Positions 42,741-50,866 of a stretch of DNA of 64,000 nt are shown here, piece after piece. The position numbers and the translations under genes are program-made. Under the pieces are notes generated by a model, which worked only from the letters and a program-made list of their open reading frames with translations, was not told the DNA's origin and did no database searches. Location of the stretch: NCBI RefSeq assembly GCF_007655005.1, contig NZ_SZVW01000026.1, positions 62,001-126,000 on the forward strand. Reading direction: 5' to 3'. How positions within the stretch are numbered: position 1 is the first letter of the stretch; each line of letters opens with the position of its first letter. This stretch comes from Streptomyces tibetensis (GTDB lineage Bacteria > Actinomycetota > Actinomycetes > Streptomycetales > Streptomycetaceae).

Positions 42741-44392
42741 TCCGCTTCGAGGATGTCTCCGTGACCTACGACGGGGCCGACGGACCCACTGTGCGGGGCA
42801 TCGACTTCGAGGTCCCGGAAGGCGAACTCGTCCTGCTGGCGGGCCCCTCCGGCGTGGGCAAGTCCACGGTGCTGGGCGCGGTCAGCGGTCTCGTACCGCA
42901 CTTCACCGGCGGCACCCTGCGCGGCCGGGTCACGGTCGCCGGCCGCGACACCCGCACCCACAAGCCGCGCGAACTGGCCGACGTCGTGGGCACGGTCGGT
43001 CAGGACCCGCTCGCCCACTTCGTCACCGACACCGTCGAGGACGAACTCGCCTACGGCATGGAGTCGCTGGGCCTCGCCCCGGACGTGATGCGCCGCCGCG
43101 TCGAGGAGACGCTCGACCTGCTCGGCCTCGCCGGCCTGCGGGACCGACCCATCGCCACCCTCTCCGGAGGCCAGCAGCAGCGCGTCGCGATCGGCTCGGT
43201 CCTCACCCCGCACCCGAGCGTCCTCGTCCTGGACGAGCCGACCTCCGCGCTGGACCCGGCGGCCGCCGAGGAGGTGCTGGCCGTCCTGCAGCGGCTCGTC
43301 CACGACCTCGGCACGACGGTCCTCATGGCCGAGCACCGGCTGGAACGCGTCATCCAGTACGCCGACCAGGTCGTCCTCCTGCCCGGCCCGGGCGCCGCCC
43401 CGGTCCTCGGCCCCCCGGCCGAGGTGATGGCCGTGTCCCCGGTGTACCCCCCGGTGGTGGCCCTGGGCCGCCTGGCGGGCTGGTCCCCGCTCCCCCTGAC
43501 AGTCCGCGACGCCCGCCGCAGGGCAGGAAACCTCAAGCAACAGCTGGAAAACGCCGCCCCAAAGGGGCGCGGGGAACTGCGCGATCAACCACAACCCACC
43601 TGCTCCCGCCAACACTCCGCACACCCCACCCCCGTAGGCGAAGTACGAGCCCTCTCGGTCACCCGCGGCCGCGTCCAAGCCCTGCACCACATCGACCTGA
43701 CCATCACCCCCGGCGAGACCGTCGCCCTCATGGGCCGCAACGGCGCCGGCAAATCCACCCTGCTCAACGCCCTGGTCGGCCTCGTCAAACCCAGCTCCGG
43801 AACCGTCCGTCTCGGCGAAGCCACCCCCCACCGCACCGCCCCCAAGGACCTCGTCCGCATGGTCGGCCTGGTCCCGCAGGAGCCTCGCGACCTGCTCTGC
43901 GCCGACACCGTCGCCGCCGAGTGCGCGGCGGCCGACAGGGACGCGGGCGCAGCCCCCGGCACCTGCCGGGCCCTGGTCACCGAGCTGCTGCCGGGCGTCA
44001 CCGACGGCACCCACCCCCGGGACCTCTCGGAGGGGCAGCGGCTCGCGCTGGCCCTGGCCGTGGTGCTGACCGCCCGGCCGCCGCTGCTCCTGCTGGACGA
44101 GCCGACCCGGGGCCTGGACTACGCGGCCAAGGCCCGGCTGGTGGCGGTGCTGCGCGCGCTGGCCGCCGAGGGGCATGCCATCGTCCTGGCGACGCACGAC
44201 GTGGAACTCGCGGCCGAGATCGCCCACCGGGTGGTGCTGCTGGCCGAGGGCGAGGTGATCGCCGACGGCCCGACGGCCGACATCGTGGTCTCCTCGCCGT
44301 CCTTCGCACCGCAGGTCACCAAGATCCTGGCGCCCCAGCACTGGCTCACGGTCTCCCAGGTCCGCGCGGCCCTGCACCCCGAGGCCGGCTGA
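42737..44392 (+). CDS. ECF-type ABC transporter ATPase, two ATPase domains in one chain
   Basis: 551 residues from a GTG at 42737. Two complete ABC domains: Walker A GPSGVGKST and GRNGAGKST, signatures LSGGQQQRVAIG and LSEGQRLALALA, Walker B VLVLDEPTSALDP and LLLLDEPTRGLDY. It thus combines EcfA1 and EcfA2. The linker between the domains contains a family-B repeat in frame (PKGRGELRDQPQPTC). It drives import with the adjacent T- and S-components. Confidence 0.93.
   Translation: MIRFEDVSVTYDGADGPTVRGIDFEVPEGELVLLAGPSGVGKSTVLGAVSGLVPHFTGGTLRGRVTVAGRDTRTHKPRELADVVGTVGQDPLAHFVTDTVEDELAYGMESLGLAPDVMRRRVEETLDLLGLAGLRDRPIATLSGGQQQRVAIGSVLTPHPSVLVLDEPTSALDPAAAEEVLAVLQRLVHDLGTTVLMAEHRLERVIQYADQVVLLPGPGAAPVLGPPAEVMAVSPVYPPVVALGRLAGWSPLPLTVRDARRRAGNLKQQLENAAPKGRGELRDQPQPTCSRQHSAHPTPVGEVRALSVTRGRVQALHHIDLTITPGETVALMGRNGAGKSTLLNALVGLVKPSSGTVRLGEATPHRTAPKDLVRMVGLVPQEPRDLLCADTVAAECAAADRDAGAAPGTCRALVTELLPGVTDGTHPRDLSEGQRLALALAVVLTARPPLLLLDEPTRGLDYAAKARLVAVLRALAAEGHAIVLATHDVELAAEIAHRVVLLAEGEVIADGPTADIVVSSPSFAPQVTKILAPQHWLTVSQVRAALHPEAG
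43563..43590 (+). repeat. Family-B interspersed repeat inside the ATPase gene
   Basis: The 28 bases starting AGGGGCGCGGGGAACTGCGC are identical to 31023-31050. It lies in frame in the linker between the two ATPase domains. Confidence 0.92.
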
Positions 44393-45228
44393 TGGACACC
44401 CCGACGACCCCGCAGCGGCAGGCCCGGGCCGTCCGCCTCGGCCCCCGCTCCCTCGCCGCCCTGGCCCTGGTCAGCGCGGTGGGCGTGGCCGCTTTCGGCT
44501 GGCCTTTCCTCACCCCGCCCACCTCGCGGATCAGCGCGCACGCGCAGGACGCGCCCTGGCTCTTCGCGGGCCTGCTGGTGCTGCTCGTGGCGGTCGTGGG
44601 CGCGGCCGTCTCGGAGGCCGGTCTGGGACCCAAGGCGGTCGCGATGCTGGGCGTGCTGGCCGCCACGGGAGCGGCCCTGCGGCCGATCGGGGCCGGTACC
44701 GCCGGTATCGAGCCGATGTTCTTCCTGATGGTGCTGAGCGGCCGGGTGCTCGGCCCGGGCTTCGGGTTCGTGCTCGGCTCGGTGACGATGTTCGCGTCGG
44801 CGCTGCTCACGGGCGGGGTCGGGCCGTGGCTGCCGTTCCAGATGCTGGCGATGGGCTGGTTCGCGATGGGCGCGGGCCTGCTGCCCGGCCCGGACCGGCT
44901 GCGCGGCCGGGCCGAGCTCGCGCTGCTCGCCGGTTACGGCTTCCTCGCCGCGTTCGCCTACGGCACGGTGATGAACATGGCGGGCTGGCCTTTCATGGGC
45001 GCTCTCGCCTCGAACGTGGCCTTCGACCCGCAGGCGCCGGTCGCCGAGAACCTGGCCCGTTTCGTCGCGTACTGCGTCGCCACATCGCTCGGCTGGGATC
45101 TGGGCCGGGCCCTCGTCACGGTCGTGCTGACCCTCGTCCTGGGGCCCGCGGTCCTCAGGGCGCTGCGCCGGGCCACGCGACGGGCGGCCTTCGAGGCGCC
45201 GGTCACGTTCGAGGCGCCCCGGCAGTGA
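44392..45228 (+). CDS. ECF transporter substrate-binding S-component
   Basis: 278 residues, the ATG overlapping the ATPase stop by one base (TGATG). About six hydrophobic helices; GPGFGFVLGSVTMFASALLTGGVGPWLPFQMLAMGWFAMGAGL is the helix 3-4 region typical of CbrT/vitamin S-components, with LAGYGFLAAFAYGTVMNMAGWPF. The cobalamin riboswitch upstream and the absence of any CbiN or CbiM point to cobalamin or a corrinoid as substrate rather than cobalt. A hairpin and terminator follow. Confidence 0.88.
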   Translation: MDTPTTPQRQARAVRLGPRSLAALALVSAVGVAAFGWPFLTPPTSRISAHAQDAPWLFAGLLVLLVAVVGAAVSEAGLGPKAVAMLGVLAATGAALRPIGAGTAGIEPMFFLMVLSGRVLGPGFGFVLGSVTMFASALLTGGVGPWLPFQMLAMGWFAMGAGLLPGPDRLRGRAELALLAGYGFLAAFAYGTVMNMAGWPFMGALASNVAFDPQAPVAENLARFVAYCVATSLGWDLGRALVTVVLTLVLGPAVLRALRRATRRAAFEAPVTFEAPRQ

Positions 45229-45323
45229 AACGCCCCACATGACCCGGGTCACGTACGAAGCGAGGTCGTGGAGACCGCACCAGGTCACTGCCGGAACCCT
45301 CGTCCCGCATACGGCCACTCGTA

Positions 45324-45362
45324 GGAACAGGGAGCTTTGCGGGCAGCCGCAGGAGCTGTTCC
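45324..45362 (+). other. Stable hairpin directly before the terminator
   Basis: GGAACAG pairs with CTGTTCC, with an inner TGCGG/CCGCA stem. It lies 96 bases past the ECF operon and 10 bases before the terminator at 45372, within a 340-base gene-free gap (45229-45568). Confidence 0.6.
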
Positions 45363-45371
45363 TCTGGAGCG

Positions 45372-45410
45372 AAGGCGGCGGCCTCTGATCCCCTCGGCCG
45401 CCGCCTTTCT
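45372..45410 (+). terminator. Strong intrinsic terminator
   Basis: AAGGCGGCGGCC pairs perfectly with GGCCGCCGCCTTT and ends in T-rich bases. It closes the ECF operon, or may act as a leader element for the gene starting at 45569. Confidence 0.9.
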
Positions 45411-45568
45411 CATGGGGCGATCTTGAGGGGCGGCTCGCCCGTAACCGGCGTCGAGATCCGCGTCCGGGTCCGGTCATGGCCGGGCGCGGACTGCCGGGAC
45501 GCATTGTCGGGCCGGGGGTCCGCACGGAAGTCTCCTTGCCTGTGACCAGTGCAGAGGTTGGAGAGGCC

Positions 45569-46776
45569 ATGCGTTCCCCGCTCATACGTTCCTTCTCGCA
45601 GCTCGACTCCCTGGACCCGGACCTCCCCGTCGTGACGCTGTTCAGCGGCGGGCTCGACAGTTCGTATCTGCTGCTGCGGCTGCGGCGGATGGGCATCCGC
45701 GAGGTGCACGCCGTGAGCGTGGACATCGGCGAGGACGAGTCGAGCGGCTACAAACGCCAGGTCGCCGAGGCGCTCGGCGCGACGATCCACATCCTCCACC
45801 GCCGGGCCGAGTTCGCCGAGCAGTACGTCGCTCCCGCGATCGCCGCCCAGGCCGTGTACCTCGGGATCCACCCCGTCAGCTCCACGCTGAGCCGTCCGCT
45901 GATCGCGCACAGCGCGGTCGAATTGGCCCGTGCGCTCGGCGCGCAGGCCGTGCTGCACACCGCCAACCGCTCCCAGAACACCCTGCGCCGCCTCAACGGT
46001 GCGCTGACGCTGCTCGGTTACGAGGGCGTGTTCGGCAGCCCCTACGACCTCGATCCCGTCACGCGCGACGACAAGCTGGCCGAGCTGCGCGACGCCGGCA
46101 TCGATCTGCTCGCCGGGCGGATCGTCAGCGGCGATTCCAACCTGTGGTGCCGCGAGTTCGAGTCGGGCATCCTCGACGACCCCGAGCTCCACGAGGTCCC
46201 CGAGGAGATGTACACCTGGAGCCGGCCGACCGCCCTCCCCGGCGACACCGACACCCTCACCGTCACCTTCGAGCAGGGACTGCCCGTCGCTCTCGACGGA
46301 GAGCGGCTGCCTCTGACCCGGCTGATCGAGCGCCTCAACCGAAGGGTCGGCGCGTACGGACTCGGCCGCTACTCCGGCCTGGAGCACCTCGACCACGGCG
46401 AGAAGGTCCTCGAGATCCGGGAGAGCCCGCCGCCTGGCTCCTGCTCAGCGGCTACCGGCACATCGAGAGCGCCTGCCTGGACGCCGAACTCATCCGCGAG
46501 AAGCGGCATCTGGAGCAGGTCTGGACACGCGAGGCCCTCGAAGGCCGCTGGTTCGGCGAACTGCGGCTCGCCGCACAGGTGTTCATCGATGCCTGCGCCG
46601 CCCGCACCACCGGGTCCGTGACCTGGCGGCTGCGCAGCGGTGGTGCCGACACGCGCTCCATCACCGCCGGAGAGCCGCTGTATCTGCGCGACCGGGAGGC
46701 GTGGGAGGAGCGGTCGATCAGCGCGGAGTCCGCGCCGTTCGCCCCTGCGGCCGCCCCGGCCCTCGCCGCCGTCTGA
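45569..46776 (+). pseudogene. ArgG-like (argininosuccinate synthase family) ATP-pyrophosphatase, frameshifted
   Basis: The start is the ATG at 45569, with GGAGAGG 5 bases upstream. The PP-loop VVTLFSGGLDSSYLLLRL (residues ~20-37) and argininosuccinate-synthase features follow: EFESGILDDPELHEVPEEMYTWS, and GLGRYSGLEHLDHGEKVLEIRE. Near 46424 the frame changes: the family's C-terminal region (AAWLLLSGYRHIESACLDAELIREKRHLEQ) continues in the other frame to 46776, as if one base were missing. It is not the housekeeping ArgG; the setting with an Ile-dioxygenase-like hydroxylase and an EamA exporter suggests a biosynthetic paralogue that adenylates an acid and joins an amine. Confidence 0.85.
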
Positions 46777-46881
46777 CCGACCCTGCGCGCCCCCCTTCTC
46801 GCCCCCTTCTCCTTCATTCGCGGATTCCACACGCGGATCCCACCCGCGGACCTCACCGCGGTCTCACCCACGGAGTACGCC

Positions 46882-47613
46882 ATGACCACTGCCGCAACCC
46901 GCCACCCCGCCGCCGACGACGCCGTCAACGCCCTCGCCGGGCGCGGCGGTCATCTGATGGCCTCCGCGCAGCTCTCCGCGCTCGCCGGTGTCGGCGCCGC
47001 CGACTGGGCGCGGTTCGCCGCCCACTGGGACGAGCTCACCCTCGACACGTACATGGCCGACGGGGGCACCTACCGGTACCGCCGCTACGGCCAGTTCGAG
47101 CTCGACCCGGCCGCGGGCGCCCTCACCCTGCTGCCGCACGCGCCGTACCGTCAGGAGTCGGACATCAATCCGCTCAACGGCGGCATCGAGCGCGTCTTCG
47201 CCCCGCTGACGGAGTCCTTCACCGGTGAGCCGCTGCTGCGGTCCGTCATCGTCGAACTCGGCCGGATCTTCACCGACGTCGACGGCACGGCGTCATGGAA
47301 CGTGAAACTGCACCCGTACCGCATCAGCGCCTCCGCCGACCAGCAGGGGCAGCCCGCGCCCGAAGGACGGCACCGAGACGGTGTCACCTTCATCACCTCG
47401 CTGCTCATCGGCCGCAACAACGTCACCGGCGGTGAGAGCGCCGTCTACACCAACGCCGGCGAACACCTGATCACAGCTACCCTGTCCGAGCCCGGTGACC
47501 TGCTGCTGGGCGACGACCGCCGCACGCTGCACTCGGTGACCCCGGTGCGCCCGGTGGACCCCGAACGCGCCGCCCACCGCGACGTGCTGGTGATCGCCTA
47601 CACGGCGCGCTGA
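46882..47613 (+). CDS. 2-oxoglutarate/Fe(II) dioxygenase, L-isoleucine-dioxygenase family
   Basis: 243 residues with ACGGAG upstream of the ATG. The HxD iron motif (GRHRDGVTFITSLLIGRNNVTGGES) and the distal His (RRTLHSVTPV), then Arg in AHRDVLVIAYTAR, match PF10014 enzymes that hydroxylate free amino acids such as isoleucine, leucine or methionine. It lies 105 bases after the ArgG-like gene and 49 bases before an EamA exporter, so it likely makes a hydroxylated amino acid for the same product. Confidence 0.9.
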   Translation: MTTAATRHPAADDAVNALAGRGGHLMASAQLSALAGVGAADWARFAAHWDELTLDTYMADGGTYRYRRYGQFELDPAAGALTLLPHAPYRQESDINPLNGGIERVFAPLTESFTGEPLLRSVIVELGRIFTDVDGTASWNVKLHPYRISASADQQGQPAPEGRHRDGVTFITSLLIGRNNVTGGESAVYTNAGEHLITATLSEPGDLLLGDDRRTLHSVTPVRPVDPERAAHRDVLVIAYTAR

Positions 47614-47662
47614 GCCACCTCCACCCCTCCGACCTCCACCGTCCGCTGCCCTAGGAGCCCCC

Positions 47663-48631
47663 ATGACCGTCAAAGCGGCCCGCCGCGCCTGGCTGACCGA
47701 TCTGCCCGTCCTGCTGGTGGCGGTGGTGTGGGGCTCCAGTTATCTAGCCGCCAAGGAGGTCACCACGGCGCAGACCGTGCTGGCCGTGCTCGTCCTGCGG
47801 TTCGGTGTGGTGCTGCCGGTCCTGGTCGGCACCGGGTGGCGCAAGCTCAGGGCGCTGGAGGGGGCGCAGCTGCGCGGGGCCGGCGTCCTCGGGCTGATCC
47901 TGTCCGGGATCTTCCTGTTGGAGACGTACGGCGTCGTGCACACCTCGGCGACCAACGCCGGGCTCATCATCAGCCTCACCATGATCTTCACGCCGCTCGC
48001 GGAGAGCCGGATCACGGGCAGGCGGCCCTCCGGGTCGTTCCTGGCGGCGGCGGGTCTGTCGGTGCTGGGTGTTCTGCTCCTCACGCAGGGCGCCGGGTTC
48101 ACCGCGCCGTCCCTCGGTGATCTGCTGATGCTGGGCGCGGCCGTGGCCCGTACCGTGCACGTGCTGGCGATGTCGCGCATGCGGTCGGTGCAGGGCGCGG
48201 ACTCGATGTCGATGACCACGGTGCAACTGGGCGGCGCGGTCGCGGTGTTCGCGGTGCTGTCCACGCTGCCCGGCACCGGCAGCACCACGTGGGCCGCCGC
48301 GGCGGATCTGGACGCCGGGGACTGGCTCTGGCTGCTCTATCTGTCGGTGTTCTGCACCCTGTTCGCGTTCTTCGTGCAGATGTGGGCCGTACGCCGTACC
48401 TCGCCCTCCCGGGTCAGCCTGCTGCTGGGCACCGAGCCGGTGTGGGCCGCCGTCGTGGGGGTCACCCTCGCGGGGGACCGGCCGGGCTGGGTGGGGCTGC
48501 TGGGCGCGCTCCTCGTGCTCGCGGGCACGGCGTGGGGCCGCAGCGCGGCCGCCCCGCGGCAGACGTCAGTCGTCGAGCCAGCCGAGCCGGACGGCGCAGA
48601 CACCGGCCTGGAACCGGCTGGCCGTTCCTAG
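47663..48631 (+). CDS. EamA-family exporter of the amino-acid cluster
   Basis: 322 residues with the two EamA domains and about ten helices (LPVLLVAVVWGSSYLAAKEV, ATNAGLIISLTMIFTPL, LLYLSVFCTLFAFFVQMWAVRRTSPSRVSLLLGTEPVWAAVVG). DMT exporters often carry amino acids or their derivatives, so it probably exports the hydroxylated product. Its 3' end overlaps the convergent LuxR-type regulator gene by 66 bases. Confidence 0.9.
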   Translation: MTVKAARRAWLTDLPVLLVAVVWGSSYLAAKEVTTAQTVLAVLVLRFGVVLPVLVGTGWRKLRALEGAQLRGAGVLGLILSGIFLLETYGVVHTSATNAGLIISLTMIFTPLAESRITGRRPSGSFLAAAGLSVLGVLLLTQGAGFTAPSLGDLLMLGAAVARTVHVLAMSRMRSVQGADSMSMTTVQLGGAVAVFAVLSTLPGTGSTTWAAAADLDAGDWLWLLYLSVFCTLFAFFVQMWAVRRTSPSRVSLLLGTEPVWAAVVGVTLAGDRPGWVGLLGALLVLAGTAWGRSAAAPRQTSVVEPAEPDGADTGLEPAGRS

Positions 48632-49558
48632 CCGTTCGGTCAGTTCGGAGACGAGGCGGCGGACCGTGCGCTCGGAGACCCCGAGCTTGCGGGCCATCGC
48701 CTCGTCTGTGAGTCCGCCCCCGAGCATCCGCACCAGCTCACGGTGGCGGCCGGTCGGGTGCCAGTCGCCCTCGGGGCTGTCGGTCGCCGACTCGGTCAGC
48801 ACAGTGGCGCTTTCCCAGCTGTGCTGGAAGATCCCCCGGAACACCCCGGCCAGCGTTTCGCCGCGCAGCACGATGGCGGCGATCTCCCCGTCCGCGGTCC
48901 GGGACGCCGGCACGATCGCCAGCGAGCCGTCCACCACGATGAGCCGCATGGGCAGGGTGTGCGCGGTGCGGACCTGGGCGCCCGCGCCGTTCAGCCGCCG
49001 CAGATACGCCGTCACGTGGGGGGTGGAGGCCGCCGAGCGCAGATGGATCGTCCGCATCCTCACGCCGCGGCCCAGCACGAGCCGGTCGCGTTCGAGCCCC
49101 GCCTCCACCATCTCCGCGGGCAGCGGGCGACCGGGGTGCAGGGACAGCACTTCCTCCTCCGCCCGCCGCGAGGCGTCCTCCAGAACCGCGGATACATTGG
49201 CCATACCATTGACCACCTCCATCTGAACGGAGGCCAACTCCCGGGCGTACACCGGCTGGAAGTCCGCCAACACCTGGGCGAGCGCGGAGCGGGTCTGCCG
49301 GACGGCGCTCAGCAGGGCGTCCGTGTGCTGTTCCTCGTCGAGAAGCAGCTTGCGCAGTGCGGTGTCCGGGGCGAGGGCCGTCCAGCCGTTGCGGTGACCC
49401 GACGACGGCACCAACAGGCCAAGTTCGCCGAGCAGTTGGAGCGCGCCGGCGAGCTCGCTCCCGCTCCAGCCGCGGTGTTCGGTGAGGGTCTGCGGGTTCC
49501 AGTCCGCGTTGTCGAGAGCGAGGCGGTAGAGCTCCTGGGCTCGGGCACGCACGTCCAC
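48566..49558 (-). CDS. LuxR-HTH regulator with TrmB/PLD-like middle domain
   Basis: 330 residues from the GTG at 49558 (VDVRARAQELYRLALDN). The N-terminal winged-helix-like part (WNPQTLTEHRGWSGSELAGALQLLGELGLLV) is followed by a coiled coil (ALAQVLADFQPVYARELASVQMEVVN). A PLD-like domain follows (RVRMRTIHLRS, THTLPMRLIVVDGSLAIVPA), then the C-terminal LuxR HTH (LVRMLGGGLTDEAMARKLGVSERTVRRLVSELTERLGTASRFQAG). It is divergent from the small exported peptide and the PBP-like gene, so it is likely their regulator and may sense the peptide or product. Confidence 0.9.
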   Translation of the reverse strand: MDVRARAQELYRLALDNADWNPQTLTEHRGWSGSELAGALQLLGELGLLVPSSGHRNGWTALAPDTALRKLLLDEEQHTDALLSAVRQTRSALAQVLADFQPVYARELASVQMEVVNGMANVSAVLEDASRRAEEEVLSLHPGRPLPAEMVEAGLERDRLVLGRGVRMRTIHLRSAASTPHVTAYLRRLNGAGAQVRTAHTLPMRLIVVDGSLAIVPASRTADGEIAAIVLRGETLAGVFRGIFQHSWESATVLTESATDSPEGDWHPTGRHRELVRMLGGGLTDEAMARKLGVSERTVRRLVSELTERLGTASRFQAGVCAVRLGWLDD

Positions 49559-49881
49559 CGGAATGGGTCCCCCTACTGAGTGATGAGCGCTGTCCCCCGT
49601 GAAGCGCTCCCTCGGGGATCTTAGGAAGGGTCCCCCGCAGCGGGAAAGCGGTGGTCCGCCATTCGGACCGCCGTGGATGGCTGAACGGACGAGCGACGGA
49701 CGGCTGCCCACCGTGCTCCGCACGCCGTCCGCCCCTGGACATGGCCGGTGCCGGACCTCCCTCCGGATGGCCGCGGACGGTTCCGCCGGACCATGATGAT
49801 CGCCCAGCGTCGCCGCCGACCACGCAGCGACCGACCAGCGACTCGACGCCCGTCGAGCGACGATCACCCAGGGGGACCCTC
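49559..49881. other. Divergent control region between the LuxR-type gene and the peptide gene
   Basis: 323 bases with no gene. A plus-strand frame at 49651 runs through it without a ribosome site and continues into the peptide. The region should hold both divergent promoters, but no clear -35/-10 pair or palindrome stands out by eye. Confidence 0.55.
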
Positions 49882-50022
49882 ATGTCCGATTCCCAGCTGC
49901 TCCGTGGCCTGTTCGCGCTTCTCGCCACCGCTCTCGTCCTCGGTGGCGTGCAGAGCGCCGCGGCGACCACGACCGCGACCCGGGCCGTCGTGACCAGCGG
50001 CGACTCACTGATCTGGGGCTGA
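49882..50022 (+). CDS. 46-residue exported peptide ending SGDSLIWG
   Basis: The ATG at 49882 has AGGGGGACC 6 bases upstream. A basic-hydrophobic signal peptide (SQLLRGLFALLATALVLGGVQSAAA) is followed by a short mature part, about TTTATRAVVTSGDSLIWG, 18 residues ending in Trp-Gly with no Cys. This form suggests a secreted signal or a processed peptide. It lies between a divergent LuxR-type regulator and a PBP-like gene that starts 4 bases after its stop. Not recognised as a known family. Confidence 0.75.
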   Translation: MSDSQLLRGLFALLATALVLGGVQSAAATTTATRAVVTSGDSLIWG

Positions 50023-50026
50023 CCGG

Positions 50027-50839
50027 GTGGCCAGACCGAGCATCGCCGTCGTCGCGCCGCTGACCGGGCCGCGCACGGACTGGGGAGCGGCTCTCCTCGG
50101 CCAGCTGGAACGGATCCGCAGGGCCCGCCCGGACGCCGCCGAGTGGCACGTCTACGACGAGGCGCCGGAGGTCGCCCGGACCGTGGCCTGCGCCGGACAC
50201 GCGGCCGTCGTCGGCCACAGCGACACGGAGGACGCCCGCAGGGCCCTGCCGGTGTACCGAGCCGCCCGGCTCCCCTGTCTGCTTCCCTTCGTCAGAGCCG
50301 GGGCGCCCGCGCTGAGCTGGGCACCGGACGGGGACGTACTGGCCCGCAGGATCGTCGAGGCGGCGACGGCTCTCGGCGTGAGCGCGCTCGCCGTCGCCCC
50401 GGACGAGGAACCCCGCTGGCGCGCGCTCGGGCGCGCGGTCGTCGAGGAGGCCGACAGGGTGGGGCTCGCGCCGGGCCCCGGTGGCGCGCTGGCGGTGCTG
50501 GCGCCGCAGGACCGGTTCGCGCGTTTCCTGCGGGGCACGGGTCCCGTCCTCATGCCGACGGACTGCGGGCTGGTCTCGTTCGCTCACCTGCGCCAGGCGG
50601 CATCGGGCCGCGAGGTGTGGGCCATCCACCCCCAGACGTGCGCGGTACGCCGCGCCAGAGCCGCTCTCACGGCACTCGCGCAGGCCGTGTCCGAGGATCA
50701 CGCACCGCGCGGAACGGCGCTGACGGACGCCGTGCGGGCGCGTTCGGGAATCCTGCTCACCGCCGACGGAGCCCCCCTGGGTGACGGCTGGCTGATCTCC
50801 CGGCTCCCGTGGACGTGCGCGGCGAGAACGCCGCTGTGA
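50027..50839 (+). CDS. Cytosolic type-I periplasmic-binding-fold-like protein
   Basis: 270 residues from a GTG at 50027, 4 bases after the peptide gene, so likely coupled. The N-terminus SIAVVAPLTGPRTDWGAALLGQL is the start of Leu/Ile/Val-binding-like proteins. HAAVVGHSDTEDARRALPVYRAARLPCLLPF, VSALAVAPDEEPRWRALGRAVVEEADRVGLA and GREVWAIHPQTCAV fit the two-lobe fold. Unlike substrate-binding proteins it has no signal peptide or lipobox, so it should bind a ligand inside the cell. It could be the intracellular sensor or carrier of the peptide or the amino acid made nearby. Confidence 0.78.
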   Translation: MARPSIAVVAPLTGPRTDWGAALLGQLERIRRARPDAAEWHVYDEAPEVARTVACAGHAAVVGHSDTEDARRALPVYRAARLPCLLPFVRAGAPALSWAPDGDVLARRIVEAATALGVSALAVAPDEEPRWRALGRAVVEEADRVGLAPGPGGALAVLAPQDRFARFLRGTGPVLMPTDCGLVSFAHLRQAASGREVWAIHPQTCAVRRARAALTALAQAVSEDHAPRGTALTDAVRARSGILLTADGAPLGDGWLISRLPWTCAARTPL

Positions 50840-50866
50840 CCTCCCTCCCACCGGCGGGGTTCACCG

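Noticed and set aside
46424..46426. Reading the ArgG-like frame change as programmed frameshifting
   Set aside because: There is no slippery heptamer or strong downstream hairpin by eye; mutation or sequencing error is simpler.
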